DNA of 64,000 bases from NCBI RefSeq assembly GCF_001713395.1, contig NZ_CP016452.1, forward strand, positions 558,001-622,000, written 5' to 3'. Under the pieces are notes generated by a model. The model did no database searches. It saw only the letters and a program-made list of their open reading frames with translations, and was not told the DNA's origin. Source of the stretch: Sinorhizobium sp. RAC02 (GTDB lineage: Bacteria > Pseudomonadota > Alphaproteobacteria > Rhizobiales > Rhizobiaceae). This document shows, piece by piece, positions 12,101 to 21,135 of the stretch. Within the stretch, counting starts at the first letter, position 1. Each line of letters opens with the position of its first letter. Made by a program: the position numbers and the translations under genes.

Positions 12101-15100
12101 CGCTGCGGGTGGTTTGTCATTCGATGGCGGTACGCTCAACACCACCGCCGACATCACCTCCGGCCGCAGCGTGGATCTGACTGGTGCAGGTACATTCCTG
12201 ACCGACGCCGGCACGACGGCGACGCTCACCGGCAGTGTGAGCGGCGTCGGTTCCCTGACCAAGGATGGAACGGGAAACCTCGTCATCACCGGCAATGCGA
12301 CGCAGACCGGAGGCACCACGATCACAGCCGGCATGCTGCAACTCGGAGACGGCGGCACGACGGGCTCGATCTTGGGTAGCGTAACCAACAACGGCATCCT
12401 GGCGTTCAACCGCGCGGATGTGGTGACATTCGACGGCACAATATCGGGGACGGGAGGCGTCCACCAAATTGGCAGCGGGAAGACCATTCTCACTGCCGAC
12501 AACACCTTTGAAGGCAACACCAAGATCGTCACCGGTACGTTGCAACTGGGTGATGGCGGCACCACGGGCTCCGTCGCCGGGGATGTTGCAAACGACGGTA
12601 CGCTGGTCTTTGATCGGTCCAACACCGTAGTGTTCGACGGCGTCATCTCTGGCAGCGGAATCATGGTCAAGAACGGTGCCGGCGTGCTCGAACTGACCGC
12701 GAACAACAGCTATGGCGGCGCGACCGCTGTGAATACCGGTACGCTGCTGGTCAATGGCGACCAGAGTGCGGCGACCGGACTGACCACGGTGAACAGCGGC
12801 GCCACCCTCGGCGGCAGCGGCACGCTCGGTGGCGACGTAACGATTGCTGACGGTGCTATCCTGGCGCCGGGCAGCAGTCCTGGCACCTTGACGATCAACG
12901 GAGACCTGTCGCTGGCCGACGGCGCGACACTGGACTACCAGTTCGGCGAAGCAGGCGTGGTCGGCGGCGCCCTCAACGATTTGGTCAATGTCGGTGGTGA
13001 CCTGATCCTGGACGGGACGCTCAATGTGTCCGTATCGTCCGGCGGCACCTTCGGTAGCGGCATTTACCGAGTGTTCAACTACGATGGCACGCTGACCGAC
13101 AACGGACTCGAACTCGGAACGATGCCGTTTGGCAGCGAAACCCTCTTACAGACATCGGTCGATCACCAGGTAAACCTGATCAATACGGCAGGGCTGGACC
13201 TGAACTTTTGGGACGGTGATGCCGGCCCAAAGAACGACGGGACGATCAGTGGTGGCGACGGCGTCTGGCATCTTGGTGGCGCTGACAACAACTGGACCGA
13301 GGCGACCGGCGCAATCAACGCCCCGTACCAGAATGGCAGCTTCGCGGTTTTTGCCGGCACCTCCGGCACAGTAACGGTAGACAATAGCGCCGGGGCCGTG
13401 ACGGTTGCCGGCATGCAGTTTGCCAGCGATGGCTACGCGATCACTGGCGATGCGCTGACACTCGTCGGGCCGCAGGTGACGGTCCGCGTCGGCGACGGAA
13501 CGGCGACAGGTTCAGGGTACACCGCCACCATCGACACGGAACTGAGCGGCACCAGCCAACTCGTCAAGACCGATCTCGGCACGCTCGTGCTGCGGGGAAC
13601 GAACACCTATACCGGCGGCACGGCGATTAACGGCGGCACGGTGCAGATCGCCTCCGACGCCAATCTTGGCGCCGCTGCGGGTGGTTTGTCATTCGATGGC
13701 GGTACGCTCAACACCACCGCCGACATCACCTCCGGCCGCAGCGTGGATCTGACTGGTGCAGGTACATTCCTGACCGACGCCGGCACGACGGCGACGCTCA
13801 CCGGCAGTGTGAGCGGCGTCGGTTCCCTGACCAAGGATGGAACGGGAAACCTCGTCATCACCGGCAATGCGACGCAGACCGGAGGCACCACGATCACAGC
13901 CGGAACGCTGCAGGTGGGCAATGGTGCCACTTCGGGCAGCCTTGAGGGTAATGTTACGAACAACAGCATCCTGGCGTTCAACCGCTCCGACGACATTACC
14001 TTCAATGGCACGATTATTGGTAGCGGTTCTCTCACCAAGCTTGGTTCGGGTACAACTACTCTGTCCGGCGGCAGCAGCTATAGCGGCGGGACCACGATTG
14101 ACGACGGCACTCTGGAACTCGGCAACGGCGGCACGACGGGCTCGATCCTGGGTGACGTAACCAACAACGGCATCCTGGCGTTCAACCGCGCGGATGTGGT
14201 GACATTCGACGGCGTCATCTCGGGGGCGGGGAGTGTCCACCAGATCGGCAGCGGGAAGACCATTCTAACTGCTGACAACACTTATACCCGCGGGACCACG
14301 ATCGCCGACGGCACCTTGGAACTCGGAGACGGTGGTACGACGGGCTCGCTCCTGGGCGACGTGACCAACAACGGCATCCTGGCGTTCAACCGCACAGATG
14401 TGGTGACATTCGACGGTGTAGTTACCGGAACCGGCGGCATCGACCAGACTGGCATGGGAACCACCATTCTCACGGGCGACAATTCCGCCCTGACGGGTAG
14501 TTCCCAGGTCCAAAAGGGAATTCTCTCGGTCAACGATGTTCTGGGCGGATCGATGGCGGTCAGAGGCGGGCGACTTCAGGGCATGGGACAGGTGGGGGAA
14601 ACCACTAATTTTTCCGGCGGCACGATTGCACCCGGAGATTTGATCGGCATGCTCACCGTCGCCGGCGACTATGTCGGCAGTGGGGGCACGCTCGAAATCG
14701 AGACCGTACTTGGCGACGACAATTCTGCCACCGACAAACTGATCGTTACCGGCGATACGTCGGGCAACACAAATTTGAAGGTGATCAACCTCGCCGGTGT
14801 CGGCGCACAAACCGTCGAAGGCATCAAGATCATCGATGTCGCCGGGGTCTCGGACGGCAGCTTCACGCTTCTCGGGAACTACGTCTTCGAGGGCGACCAG
14901 GCGGTGATAGCAGGTGCTTATGCGTATCGCCTCTATCAGGGCGGCGAAAGCACACCCACCGACGGCGATTGGTATCTGCGCTCGGTCCTGAATTCCGAAA
15001 CTCCCCTCTACCAGCCGCTCACTCCGATCTACGAGGTCTATGCAAACGTGCTGCAGAGCTTCAATGAACTTGATACGCTGCAACAACGCCTTGGCAACCG

Positions 15101-15995
15101 CTCATGGTCCAGCGGCGCGGCCGTTGCGAACTCGGCGGTCGATGCCGACAGTGCCGGAAGCGGCATGTGGGGGCGGATCCTTGGTCGACAGGCTAGCATC
15201 GACCCCAGGAAGTCGACTACAGGAGCGAACTATGACGTAGACATCTGGCAATTGCAGGGCGGGGCAGATGGGGAGCTCTACTCTGGAGATGCAGGTGATC
15301 TGGTCGTCGGTTTTTCCGCGCGATACGGCACAATCTCCGCCGATGTGTCTTCGACCATCGGCGACGGCTCGATCACAAGTACCGGTTTTGGCCTGGATGG
15401 GTCGATGACCTGGTACGGGACATCCGGCCTTTATCTGGATGCCCAAGCGAACGCCACCTGGTACGACAGCAACCTTTCCTCTTCCGCTGTGGCTACCGGC
15501 CGGATTTCGGGCAATGATGGCTTCGGCTATGCATTCGGACTGGAGGCAGGACAACAGATTGCGCTCGGCACCAATTGGTCAGTGACCCCGCAGGCGCAGC
15601 TGACCTATTCGAGAATCGACTACAATGACTTCACCGATCCCTTCGGCGGTGCGGTTTCGCTGAAGGACGCGCATAAGCTCAGAGGGCGCCTTGGCATTTC
15701 TGCCGACTATGAGAACAGCTGGGCCGACAGAAACGGCCAGACACGTCGTCTCCATGCCTATGGCGTTGCGAACCTCTACTACGACTTACAGTCGAACTCG
15801 GATGTCCGGGTTTCCGGTGTCAAGTTCATGACCGAGCAAGAAGCACTTTGGGGTGGCCTCGGTCTAGGGGGCACCTACAGTTGGGGCAATGATAAGTACG
15901 CCATTTATGGGGAAGCTACGGTCGACACGAATCTAAACAACTTCGGGCATAACCATACTCTGACAGGGAGAATGGGTCTGAATGTTAAATTTTAG
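9114..15995 (+). CDS. Giant type Va autotransporter with beta-helix passenger
   Basis: A 2293-residue protein, start ATG 9114 with AAGGA just upstream. It has a long N-terminal extension of about 50 residues, then a hydrophobic stretch and a signal-peptide end at PVLAQ-TAW (about residue 78). The passenger consists of glycine/threonine-rich 'autotransporter-associated beta strand' repeats (GGTTIxxGTLQLGDGGTTGS, with TLTADNTF and GVISGSG) which should fold as a long beta-helix. The last about 280 residues, from GSGMWGRILG, form the translocator barrel and end in NVKF with a terminal Phe. Two regions about 1.4 kb long repeat with a 1572-bp period. Role as adhesin or aggregation factor is inferred from architecture; no protease motif is visible. 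Confidence 0.93.
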   Translation: MRKLPGSRRSPKLTLVAPTRGVAFHPSPVWEAGTPFSSSSRLVRPAVNPAARRHNLLLSSAVLLGCLMAGTAHPVLAQTAWTGASGNDDWFDAGNWDTLAVPDASTSIEVNPGNAIISGNDAEGDTVTIRSGGTVTVTGTGSTLTTTETRTDGGAFNIENGGLVTNSSGIIDGIATVSGGDGSGNASTWINNSYFVVGEGATGALNILSGGRVLVNTDASLGQLFHGDALVSGNGSSWENTGRLTIDNGSLRIEDGGRVSNTLAIIGDLSAADVVVTGGTSTWVNSGQLTVGSYGTGIMRVEDGATVTSSQGYVGAGAGSVGTVTVTGSNSNWEVTDFNLVLGNFGVGSVTIEDGARVFAKRGVHLGISATDASGTLSVNGTPGGRGILETSGFRGGMGTADLTIDGGIVRAIDDNASFFSNYGSQQVNLGAGGGIIDTNGHDIGIAPVIAGVGSLTKDGLGTLSLTGENTYGGGTTIFEGTLQLGDGGTTGSILGDVTNNGILAFNRADLVTFDGVISGSGAVEKAGSGTAILTTDNSYTGGTTITAGTLQLGDGDTTGGILGDVANDGVLAFNRSDDVIFSGLISGNGGIEQAGTGKTTLTADNTFAGNTTIADGTLQLGNGGTTGSVAGNVTNDGTLVFDRSNTLVFDGVISGSGTMVKNGAGVLELTANNSYLGATAVNTGTLLVNGDQSAATGLTTVNSGATLGGSGTLGGDVTIADGAILAPGSSPGTLTINGDLSLADGATLDYQFGEAGVIGGALNDLVNVGGDLILDGTLNVSVSSGGTFGSGIYRVFNYDGTLTDNGLELGTMPFGSDTILQTAVNHQVNLINTAGLDLSFWDGDAGLKNDGTINGGDGVWHVGGADDNWTEATGTINAPYENGSFAVFAGASGTVTVDNGDGAVNVAGMQFASDGYAITGDALTLVGPQVTVRVGDGTATGSGYTATIDTELSGTSQLVKTDLGTLVLRGTNTYTGGTAINGGTVQIASDANLGAAAGGLSFDGGTLNTTADITSGRSVDLTGAGTFLTDAGTTATLTGSVSGVGSLTKDGTGNLVITGNATQTGGTTITAGMLQLGDGGTTGSILGSVTNNGILAFNRADVVTFDGTISGTGGVHQIGSGKTILTADNTFEGNTKIVTGTLQLGDGGTTGSVAGDVANDGTLVFDRSNTVVFDGVISGSGIMVKNGAGVLELTANNSYGGATAVNTGTLLVNGDQSAATGLTTVNSGATLGGSGTLGGDVTIADGAILAPGSSPGTLTINGDLSLADGATLDYQFGEAGVVGGALNDLVNVGGDLILDGTLNVSVSSGGTFGSGIYRVFNYDGTLTDNGLELGTMPFGSETLLQTSVDHQVNLINTAGLDLNFWDGDAGPKNDGTISGGDGVWHLGGADNNWTEATGAINAPYQNGSFAVFAGTSGTVTVDNSAGAVTVAGMQFASDGYAITGDALTLVGPQVTVRVGDGTATGSGYTATIDTELSGTSQLVKTDLGTLVLRGTNTYTGGTAINGGTVQIASDANLGAAAGGLSFDGGTLNTTADITSGRSVDLTGAGTFLTDAGTTATLTGSVSGVGSLTKDGTGNLVITGNATQTGGTTITAGTLQVGNGATSGSLEGNVTNNSILAFNRSDDITFNGTIIGSGSLTKLGSGTTTLSGGSSYSGGTTIDDGTLELGNGGTTGSILGDVTNNGILAFNRADVVTFDGVISGAGSVHQIGSGKTILTADNTYTRGTTIADGTLELGDGGTTGSLLGDVTNNGILAFNRTDVVTFDGVVTGTGGIDQTGMGTTILTGDNSALTGSSQVQKGILSVNDVLGGSMAVRGGRLQGMGQVGETTNFSGGTIAPGDLIGMLTVAGDYVGSGGTLEIETVLGDDNSATDKLIVTGDTSGNTNLKVINLAGVGAQTVEGIKIIDVAGVSDGSFTLLGNYVFEGDQAVIAGAYAYRLYQGGESTPTDGDWYLRSVLNSETPLYQPLTPIYEVYANVLQSFNELDTLQQRLGNRSWSSGAAVANSAVDADSAGSGMWGRILGRQASIDPRKSTTGANYDVDIWQLQGGADGELYSGDAGDLVVGFSARYGTISADVSSTIGDGSITSTGFGLDGSMTWYGTSGLYLDAQANATWYDSNLSSSAVATGRISGNDGFGYAFGLEAGQQIALGTNWSVTPQAQLTYSRIDYNDFTDPFGGAVSLKDAHKLRGRLGISADYENSWADRNGQTRRLHAYGVANLYYDLQSNSDVRVSGVKFMTEQEALWGGLGLGGTYSWGNDKYAIYGEATVDTNLNNFGHNHTLTGRMGLNVKF
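10921..13903 (+). repeat. 1572-bp-period tandem duplication inside the autotransporter passenger
   Basis: Copy 1 runs from about 10921 to 12331 and copy 2 from about 12493 to 13903, offset exactly 1572 bases (524 codons, in frame). The 500 bases 11832-12331 and 13404-13903 looked identical on direct comparison, and about 11160-11560 versus 12732-13132 differ at only a few positions, while segments between them have drifted more. This mosaic suggests a duplication later homogenised by recombination. Confidence 0.9.
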
Positions 15996-16523
15996 GTTGC
16001 GAATATGCTTGTTGCCCAGACAAAATCTCCTGAGCGGTAAACAGGTTGTGAAAAGGCTCGAATAGCCTCGTGTCATCGACATGGCCGGCAGGGAAAAGCG
16101 GTGACATCGCCGATACCTAGCGCCCATCTTCGTAAGATATAAGCGTCCGGAAAGCGACGCCACCGCCACCGTCAGCCTCAATAAAGCCTGACGCACTGGT
16201 GATGCGACGGAGTCATTGCGGCCTGTGGCGACTTCCGGCGTTCACGCCGAGGGGATGGGCTTGCCCGCTCTCCAACGCGGGTTGATAGGCCCCTTATTTT
16301 GAAGGAGCGAAGCCTAGCTACATTTTCGGGCGGGCATCGCCCTACCGCTATAGGTCTCCTCATCATGGTGACAAATGAATACAGTATTTGGGAGGGCGTT
16401 GTGAAACGGGAGGTAATTTGGCCATGTTCGGACCAGCTTCACGCGATATTTACGGACACAGGGTAATCACAGTCTTAGCCATGTGGACGAGGGGCAAGAG
16501 TTGATCTTAGTGTGCGGTACGGT
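15996..16523. other. Intergenic region, no gene recognised
   Basis: About 530 bases between the autotransporter and the diguanylate cyclase. Only short frames without ribosome sites. No terminator that I would call follows the autotransporter. Confidence 0.4.
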
Positions 16524-17690
16524 ATGAGCTATCAGAGCGTCATTGGTCTGCTGAATACCAGTATGTCGGCGATCTTTTGTGTGTCCCTGTTCGTTCTTTG
16601 GCTCCATCATAAACACCTTAAATATATTGGCATCCTAGTTCTTTCATATGCGATAAGGGTTCTTTGCTTCGGTATATTCTATTTTGCCTTTGCGTTAGAG
16701 AATCCCGTATTGCGGTTGTCGGCTAACGTATTCCTAATGCTAGCAATGATATTGTTGTCCGTCGGGTTGTCCAATCGGCGCGGACGAAGGCCACGCTATG
16801 AGATCCTCGTCAGTATCGCGGCAATTGCGTTGGGAGCGCTCTATTACCATCAGTTCGTAGCGCTTAGCCTTCTGGCGCGGGTTATTTACCTCAATTGCGG
16901 GCTCGCGGCGGTCGGTTTCATCATGCTGCTGGACGTTGCAAAGGCATCATACCGAACTCCGGTTGAGCAAGTGCTGCTTGGCCTTATAATCATTTCGTGT
17001 GCGGGTTTCTTGCTCAGGCCTCTTTATTTACTCGCGTCAGGCGCCGAGGTCGGACAGTTCGAGGGAAGTTATTGGCTGGTCGTCTCGATCTCGGATGCTC
17101 TTATTTGCGCAATGACGGCGGTTGGCATATTCGCGGTGATCGCAAGCGACGTTATGGAGGGCATGAAATCGGACGCTCAAGTCGACGCTTTGTCCGGGCT
17201 ACTCAATCGCAGGGGTTTTGAACCCCGTGCGCGCGACGCGTTGGCGAGACAGACCATCAACGCCCCTGTTGCGGTGATCCTGAGTGACCTCGATCACTTT
17301 AAATCGATTAACGATCGTTTTGGGCATATCGGCGGCGACAGGATTATCCAATGCTTTTCAGAAGTCCTCAAAGAAAGAGCCCCGCGTGACGCGATCATAA
17401 CCCGCCTTGGCGGCGAGGAATTTGCGGTATTGCTTCCACCCGGCAAGGCCACTGCTGCGCACCTTTTAGCCGAAGAGGCTCGGAAGGCATTCAAAGAGGT
17501 CGCACCGTCTGTCGTTTCGGGAGAGGCCCAGCCGACGGCCAGTTTTGGAATTGCAATTGCGCAGGAGTGCGAGAGCCTCGAAGCGCTCATGGATCGTGCC
17601 GATCGCACTCTTTACCAGGCCAAAGCTGATGGACGTGATTGCGTTCGGCCCGCTGGCCAAAATTCGCGCGCTGGAATGTCGTCTAGTTGA
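16524..17690 (+). CDS. Membrane-bound diguanylate cyclase (GGDEF)
   Basis: N-terminal half (about residues 1-220) has six or seven hydrophobic segments with no periplasmic sensor domain; the C-terminal half (about 225-380) is a GGDEF domain with DALSGLLNRRGF, SDLDHFKSINDRFGH and the active-site GGEEF. It should make cyclic di-GMP from two GTP at the inner face of the membrane. The allosteric I-site (RxxD five residues before GGEEF) is not obvious: the stretch reads PRDAIITRLGGEEF. ATG 16524 (MSYQSV) is preferred; an in-frame GTG at 16512 would add four residues. It stands alone. Signal unknown. Confidence 0.92.
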   Translation: MSYQSVIGLLNTSMSAIFCVSLFVLWLHHKHLKYIGILVLSYAIRVLCFGIFYFAFALENPVLRLSANVFLMLAMILLSVGLSNRRGRRPRYEILVSIAAIALGALYYHQFVALSLLARVIYLNCGLAAVGFIMLLDVAKASYRTPVEQVLLGLIIISCAGFLLRPLYLLASGAEVGQFEGSYWLVVSISDALICAMTAVGIFAVIASDVMEGMKSDAQVDALSGLLNRRGFEPRARDALARQTINAPVAVILSDLDHFKSINDRFGHIGGDRIIQCFSEVLKERAPRDAIITRLGGEEFAVLLPPGKATAAHLLAEEARKAFKEVAPSVVSGEAQPTASFGIAIAQECESLEALMDRADRTLYQAKADGRDCVRPAGQNSRAGMSSS

Positions 17691-18068
17691 GAAGCTAAAT
17701 CCAGCTTGCCAACGCTGTGTTGGCTATCGACAGGATCTGACCCAGTTTGCGATTTCACCGCAAGCGACGAACTGCCCAAAACGACTTTTTGTCGATTGCT
17801 CATCCTGGCTCGGGTGGAGCGCCAAATGATGACTGTGTGAAATCTTGCTGATATCGAAATAGAAGAGCTCACCAAGTGTCCTGGACTCCTCGCACGGAAC
17901 CAATAAATTCGCGCAGTGTAATCTCCACGTTCCGCTAAGATGCAGAGACTGCCGCAAAATGTCTGACACAGACTGAAGTGGCGTCGGTTCGAATCCGGTC
18001 AAGAGCTTAAAAGGGAACTCAAAGAACACAATCTTGTCCAGCGACGGTGGTCGTAAACTTCCAGGAAG
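17691..18068. other. Intergenic region, no gene recognised
   Basis: About 380 bases. A 124-codon frame on the - strand (17724-18098) runs through it, but it overlaps the terminator of the downstream small gene, lacks a ribosome site and resembles nothing I know. A tRNA-like GGTTCGAATCC at about 17990 has no acceptor or anticodon arm around it. Confidence 0.35.
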
Positions 18069-18097
18069 AAAAAACTTGACCGGCGCGGCGCCGGTCA
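18069..18097 (-). terminator. Rho-independent terminator of the 27-residue membrane peptide gene
   Basis: Ten-base inverted repeat TGACCGGCGC/GCGCCGGTCA around a single G (the inner pairs must open to form a loop), followed on the - strand by AAG and six T. It lies about 70 bases after the stop codon of the small gene on the same strand. Confidence 0.75.
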
Positions 18098-18164
18098 CAC
18101 TGCTTCTTCCTCTTCACGTTCCCCGGGGTTGGCTCGCCGCCAGCGAGCAGTGGGAAGGTGTGGC

Positions 18165-18248
18165 TTAATACCAACGCCCACGGCCATAAAAGCCGCCGCC
18201 CAATACGGCGACGATAAGAACGATGATGAGAAGGGTGGTGATGTTCAT
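18165..18248 (-). CDS. 27-residue single-pass membrane peptide
   Basis: A very short gene: ATG at 18248, TAA at 18165, product MNITTLLIIVLIVAVLGGGF then YGRGRWY. A perfect CAGGAG ribosome site lies 7 bases before the ATG and a strong terminator follows, which is why I call it real despite its size. One hydrophobic segment covers residues 4-17, followed by a glycine hinge and a basic/aromatic tail, the layout of small inner-membrane peptides with the tail at the cytoplasmic surface. Similar glycine-rich 'GGGFYGRGRWY'-type peptides occur in rhizobia to my knowledge (DUF3309-like). Function unknown. Confidence 0.75.
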   Translation of the reverse strand: MNITTLLIIVLIVAVLGGGFYGRGRWY

Positions 18249-18496
18249 GGCAGGCTCCTGTGAGTGCTCGCTACCGTCTCCGCCGCGTTACCGTAGGTGG
18301 CACGCTGCGGACGGATGGCACCTCACTTCGAACGAACGTTCCATGAGCGGTCTTGTTCCGTAGGAAAATCGGCGTGGCTGCGATGCGTCCGCCGCATTGC
18401 CCCGTTTGCCGCAGCGCGGAAAAAGGCGCAGAGTCGATCGCAGGCAGCGGGCATCTACCGCTGCGCTTTCCAAGGCAGCGATGCCAGGAGGTCGAA

Positions 18497-18949
18497 ATGA
18501 TTTTGCGGGATATGACAAGAGCGGAATGCGAGGCCGCGCTGTCGGCGAACAGCATAGGCCATCTGGGATGTATCTCGGGCAGCCGGCCCTATGTCGTGCC
18601 GATCCGCTACGTCTACCAGAAACGCGTTTTCTACAGTTTTTCCCTGCCGGGAAAGAAGATCGACAGTCTTCGCTTCAATCCACATGTCTGCGTGCAGGTC
18701 GAGCAGCTGGCGACGCTGGAAGAGTGGAAGAGCGTGCTTCTGGAGGGCGTCTACCGGGAAATGCCTGACGACGAACAGGACAATAGCGAACACATGCGTG
18801 CCTGGCGGCTCCTGCAGGAGCGCGGCAACTGGTGGGAACCGGGCGCCTACAAGCCCGAAGGAGTTGCGTATCCGGACGCGCAAACGCGGCCCATCTTCTA
18901 TCGCGTGGAGATCGACACATTGTCGGGGCGGCAGGCCACGATGGCCTGA
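18497..18949 (+). CDS. Pyridoxamine 5'-phosphate oxidase-fold flavoprotein
   Basis: A 150-residue protein from ATG 18497, chosen because AGGAGG lies 5 bases upstream; the frame stays open earlier but without a ribosome site. It begins with the 'MTxAECxxxLxxxxIGHLGC' helix and continues with RPYVVPIRYVYQKRVFYSFSLPGKKIDSLRFNPHVCVQVE, the core strand order of the FMN-binding split barrel used by NimA-like and general PPOX-family proteins. Members bind FMN, F420 or haem and reduce small molecules or sense them. Nothing nearby fixes the substrate; the next gene is an ABC transporter 113 bases on. Confident of fold, not of reaction. Confidence 0.85.
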   Translation: MILRDMTRAECEAALSANSIGHLGCISGSRPYVVPIRYVYQKRVFYSFSLPGKKIDSLRFNPHVCVQVEQLATLEEWKSVLLEGVYREMPDDEQDNSEHMRAWRLLQERGNWWEPGAYKPEGVAYPDAQTRPIFYRVEIDTLSGRQATMA

Positions 18950-19062
18950 CGTCAGGGGCGACATTCCTGTGAGCGAGCCTGAAGGCCTCGCCGTCTCGAT
19001 TTGACATCCGCGGCGCCTGCCCCAGGTTTCCGCTTGCATCGGTTCGGGGAGATGAAGTCGCC

Positions 19063-20979
19063 ATGCGCAGTCATGCCCGGCGAATAGGCGCATCCGTAAG
19101 AAGGCTGCTCGGCGGCGAGACGCGTGGCCCTGCAAGCCCGGTTTCCTCGATGCGCAGCTTCTGGGGCCTGATGCGCGCCTATTGGCTTTCCGAAAGCTGG
19201 CGCGAGGCCTGGGGACTGACATCCGCCATCCTCGTGCTGACGGCATTGTCCGCCCAAGCCAGCGTCTGGTTCGCCGTCACCTCGGGCGAATTGATCAACC
19301 GGATCGCCTACTTCCACCATCCGACCACCCGCACCACCCCCACGGCCCTGCTGACGACAGCGGCAACGCTTGCCGCGATCGCCATCCTGAAGGACGTGTG
19401 TTTCACTGCAGTCCGCCATTTCTTTTCGACCACGCTCCACCGCAAGTGGCGCGAATGGCTCGACCGGCGCTTCAACGAAGCCCTGCTCGATACCAACCAC
19501 ACGCATTTCCATCTTCAGCAATTCGGATCCGACGCGACCGGATCGGCTACCCCCGCGCCCGACAATGTCGATCAACGCGTCCAGGAATCGATCAAAGGCA
19601 TGACCGGGGGCGCAATCGGGCTCGCGATGGGCATTGCCGGCGTCGTGCTGTCCCTTGGCTTCGTCGGCAGAAAGCTCATCGAGATGTCGAGCCATGTCAG
19701 AGGGCTCGCGTTCCTGGGCAGCTATGGCAGCGCGTTCCTGGCCTTCGCGGCGGTCGCGATTTACGTGTCGCTCAACACCGTCGTCGCGGCGAAGCTCGGT
19801 GGGATCCTCCAGCGCCTGTCGGTGCGCATGCAATGGGCCGAGGGCAGCTACCGCGCCGAATTGAACACCCTGCTGCATCGCAGCTTCCATGTTGCCGTCC
19901 TCCATGGCGAAAGGGCCCAGAAGGTCGTCAATGCGCGCCGGTATCTCGACATCGACAAAACCTGGGCTAGCCTGAACCGGGTGACTGCCGGCTATTTGGG
20001 GTTCGAACTCGTCCACAATTTCATCGGCTCGCGAATCGTCGCCTATGCGCCGGGCCTGATTCCCTACATGGACAACAAGGTCAGCCTGCAGCACTACGTT
20101 ACGGGTGCCGAGCTGGCCAATGCGCTCATCAACGAATGTTCGTGGTTCATTCACGTCATGCCCGACATTGCAACGCTGAGGGCGAATGCCCGCCGCATAA
20201 CCGATCTCGCGGAGGCGATCGAAACCGTTCAGCGACCCGAGGTATTCTATTCGCAAACCGGCCTGTACGAATTCCAGTATACGAAGCAGGATTCCGCGCT
20301 CGGTCTCGCTCTTCGGCAGATCGAGCTTCTGCATGCGGGCGCCGATCTTCCTTTTCTGGCCGCCACAAATCTACGGTTCCTGCCGGGCGAGTGGACCTTG
20401 GTCGTTGGCGAGTCCGGGAGCGGCAAGACCTCGCTTCTCAAGGCGATCAACGGTCTATGGGCGCATGGTCGCGGCAAGATCGCGATGCCGAGGCATGTCA
20501 GGACCCTGTATGCCGCCCAGGACGTCAAGCTTCAGGCAGTGTCCTTGAAGGATCTCGTCTGCCTTCCGGACGCGGCCGGGGACTACCCCGATACGCGCGT
20601 CGCGGTGGCGTTGCACGAGGCGGGGCTCGGCGAACTCATCGACGAACTCCTGAAGGAAGGCCGCGACGGCCAAAGCTGGGACCTGCTTTTGTCCGGAGGC
20701 CAGAAGCAGAAGCTTGTTCTTGCCAGGATCCTCCTGCTCCGGCCCGGCCTGCTGTTTCTCGACGAGGCAACGAGCGCGCTCGATACCCAGGCCGTGTACG
20801 CGTTCCATCAGGCGATCAGGGACCATTGCCCGGAGGCGACGGTGATCGCCGTCATGCATGACGTTTCGCCCATACGATCCGCGAGCGGTGCCGATTTCTT
20901 CGACAGCGTGCTCTCCGTTGAGAACGGCGTGGCGGAAAAAACACCCATCGCGGCGTGGCGTCAGGCGGCGGAGGGGTGA
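19063..20979 (+). CDS. SbmA/BacA-like ABC transporter, fused permease and ATPase
   Basis: A 638-residue half-transporter with an N-terminal membrane domain (about 30-400) and a C-terminal ATPase (about 430-630). The WREWLDRRF motif and NVDQRVQ motif are the signature of the ABC_membrane_2/SbmA-BacA superfamily (YddA-like). ATPase motifs: Walker A GESGSGKTS, signature LLSGGQKQKL, Walker B LLFLDEATSAL, H-loop VMHD. Relatives import or export peptides, cobalamin or fatty acyl compounds as homodimers in the inner membrane; BacA of rhizobia is needed for symbiosis but lacks an ATPase domain, so this is a paralogue, not BacA itself. Substrate unknown. Confidence 0.88.
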   Translation: MRSHARRIGASVRRLLGGETRGPASPVSSMRSFWGLMRAYWLSESWREAWGLTSAILVLTALSAQASVWFAVTSGELINRIAYFHHPTTRTTPTALLTTAATLAAIAILKDVCFTAVRHFFSTTLHRKWREWLDRRFNEALLDTNHTHFHLQQFGSDATGSATPAPDNVDQRVQESIKGMTGGAIGLAMGIAGVVLSLGFVGRKLIEMSSHVRGLAFLGSYGSAFLAFAAVAIYVSLNTVVAAKLGGILQRLSVRMQWAEGSYRAELNTLLHRSFHVAVLHGERAQKVVNARRYLDIDKTWASLNRVTAGYLGFELVHNFIGSRIVAYAPGLIPYMDNKVSLQHYVTGAELANALINECSWFIHVMPDIATLRANARRITDLAEAIETVQRPEVFYSQTGLYEFQYTKQDSALGLALRQIELLHAGADLPFLAATNLRFLPGEWTLVVGESGSGKTSLLKAINGLWAHGRGKIAMPRHVRTLYAAQDVKLQAVSLKDLVCLPDAAGDYPDTRVAVALHEAGLGELIDELLKEGRDGQSWDLLLSGGQKQKLVLARILLLRPGLLFLDEATSALDTQAVYAFHQAIRDHCPEATVIAVMHDVSPIRSASGADFFDSVLSVENGVAEKTPIAAWRQAAEG

Positions 20980-21135
20980 CGACGGCGGGGCCGGCTCGAC
21001 TGGAATCGCCCGCTGCCGTTTTGACCGTTCCGATTGGATGACGCCGAAGGGAACCTCTTCCAGCCCTGATGGGTTTCTCCTCGTTAGATCGGGCGCTACT
21101 GGCATTCCGCCGGCACTCCCGAATTGGAGAATGTC

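Noticed and set aside
9500..14500. Repetitive DNA considered as a CRISPR array
   Set aside because: Units are protein-coding, in frame, of variable length and without unique spacers.
17975..18000. tRNA-like T-arm sequence GGTTCGAATCC
   Set aside because: No acceptor stem, anticodon arm or CCA-side pairing could be built around it.
17724..18098. A 124-codon reading frame on the - strand
   Set aside because: It overlaps the terminator of the small membrane peptide gene, has no ribosome site and no family resemblance.
19063..20979. Naming the SbmA/BacA-like transporter bacA
   Set aside because: BacA has no ATPase domain; this protein has a complete C-terminal one, so it is a paralogue.
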